A stretch of 12,828 nucleotides of DNA. It comes from an uncultured Treponema sp. GTDB lineage: Bacteria; Spirochaetota; Spirochaetia; Treponematales; Treponemataceae. The notes beneath the pieces were generated by a model that saw only the letters and a list, made by a program, of their open reading frames with translations, was not told the DNA's origin and ran no database searches. The position numbers and the translations under genes were made by a program. The stretch is taken from contig CALBGU010000216.1 in the NCBI GenBank assembly GCA_937893155.1, forward strand, positions 1 to 12,828, given 5' to 3'. Shown here one piece after another: positions 12,766 through 12,828 of the stretch. The number at the start of each line of letters is the position of its first letter. The first letter of the stretch is position 1.

Positions 12766-12828
12766 CTCAGGCATTTTTACAAAACACGCTCTGCGTGCGC
12801 TGTTGTGGGCGTTGGGTTTTTGAAAAAG
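12766..12828. other. Non-coding right edge with a short hairpin
   Basis: No coding region is visible. A 5-bp hairpin, CACGC-TCT-GCGTG, lies at 12785-12797. The rest shows nothing I can name. Confidence 0.35.

Overview
Two kinds of DNA appear to be joined in this window. Positions 1 to about 850 are GC-richer and look clostridial. They hold the C-terminus of a PucR/CdaR-type regulator, a hairpin, and the first ~15 codons of what looks like an oligopeptide-type ABC transporter ATPase. From about 841-855 onward the sequence is more AT-rich, with small secreted proteins, a CHASE2 adenylate cyclase, a FecR-domain protein and an acidic-linker lipoprotein. Together these suggest a host-associated spirochaete, most likely Treponema. 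Two genes reading towards each other are both cut at the seam, so a contig chimera is the simplest explanation. A recent recombination cannot be excluded by eye.

Left of the spirochaetal part (minus strand, ~850-3550) is a metal-transport operon. A good promoter is followed by a small one-helix membrane protein (DUF6110/PacL-like), then an internal terminator-like hairpin. Next come a P1B-type ATPase with an N-terminal HMA2-like domain and an unusual S-C-A-M-K membrane motif, and a second HMA2-like protein that overlaps the ATPase by 4 nt and is lost at the seam. Positions 3550-3966 are non-coding and carry a dispersed-repeat-like element and a degenerate ~41-bp tandem array.

The centre (4001-9627) is a divergent envelope-signalling locus. 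A 1014-residue CHASE2 adenylate cyclase reads leftward. A small secreted protein, a beta-barrel-like outer-membrane protein and a FecR-domain protein read rightward. The two transcription units share a 51-bp gap whose opposed -10 boxes overlap a perfect 16-bp palindrome; the cyclase mRNA looks nearly leaderless. I infer that the module senses the envelope and produces cAMP.

The right part holds mscL and uppP (overlapping by 4 nt), then convergent slyD with an eight-cysteine, histidine-free tail. Next are a six-unit, 42-bp palindromic array, a second copy of the dispersed element, a duplicated ~38-bp inverted repeat, an acidic/Thr-rich lipoprotein, and a short promoter-to-terminator interval that could encode a small RNA. 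No rRNA, tRNA, transposase or bona fide CRISPR array was seen. All assignments come from reading the sequence; no database search was run.
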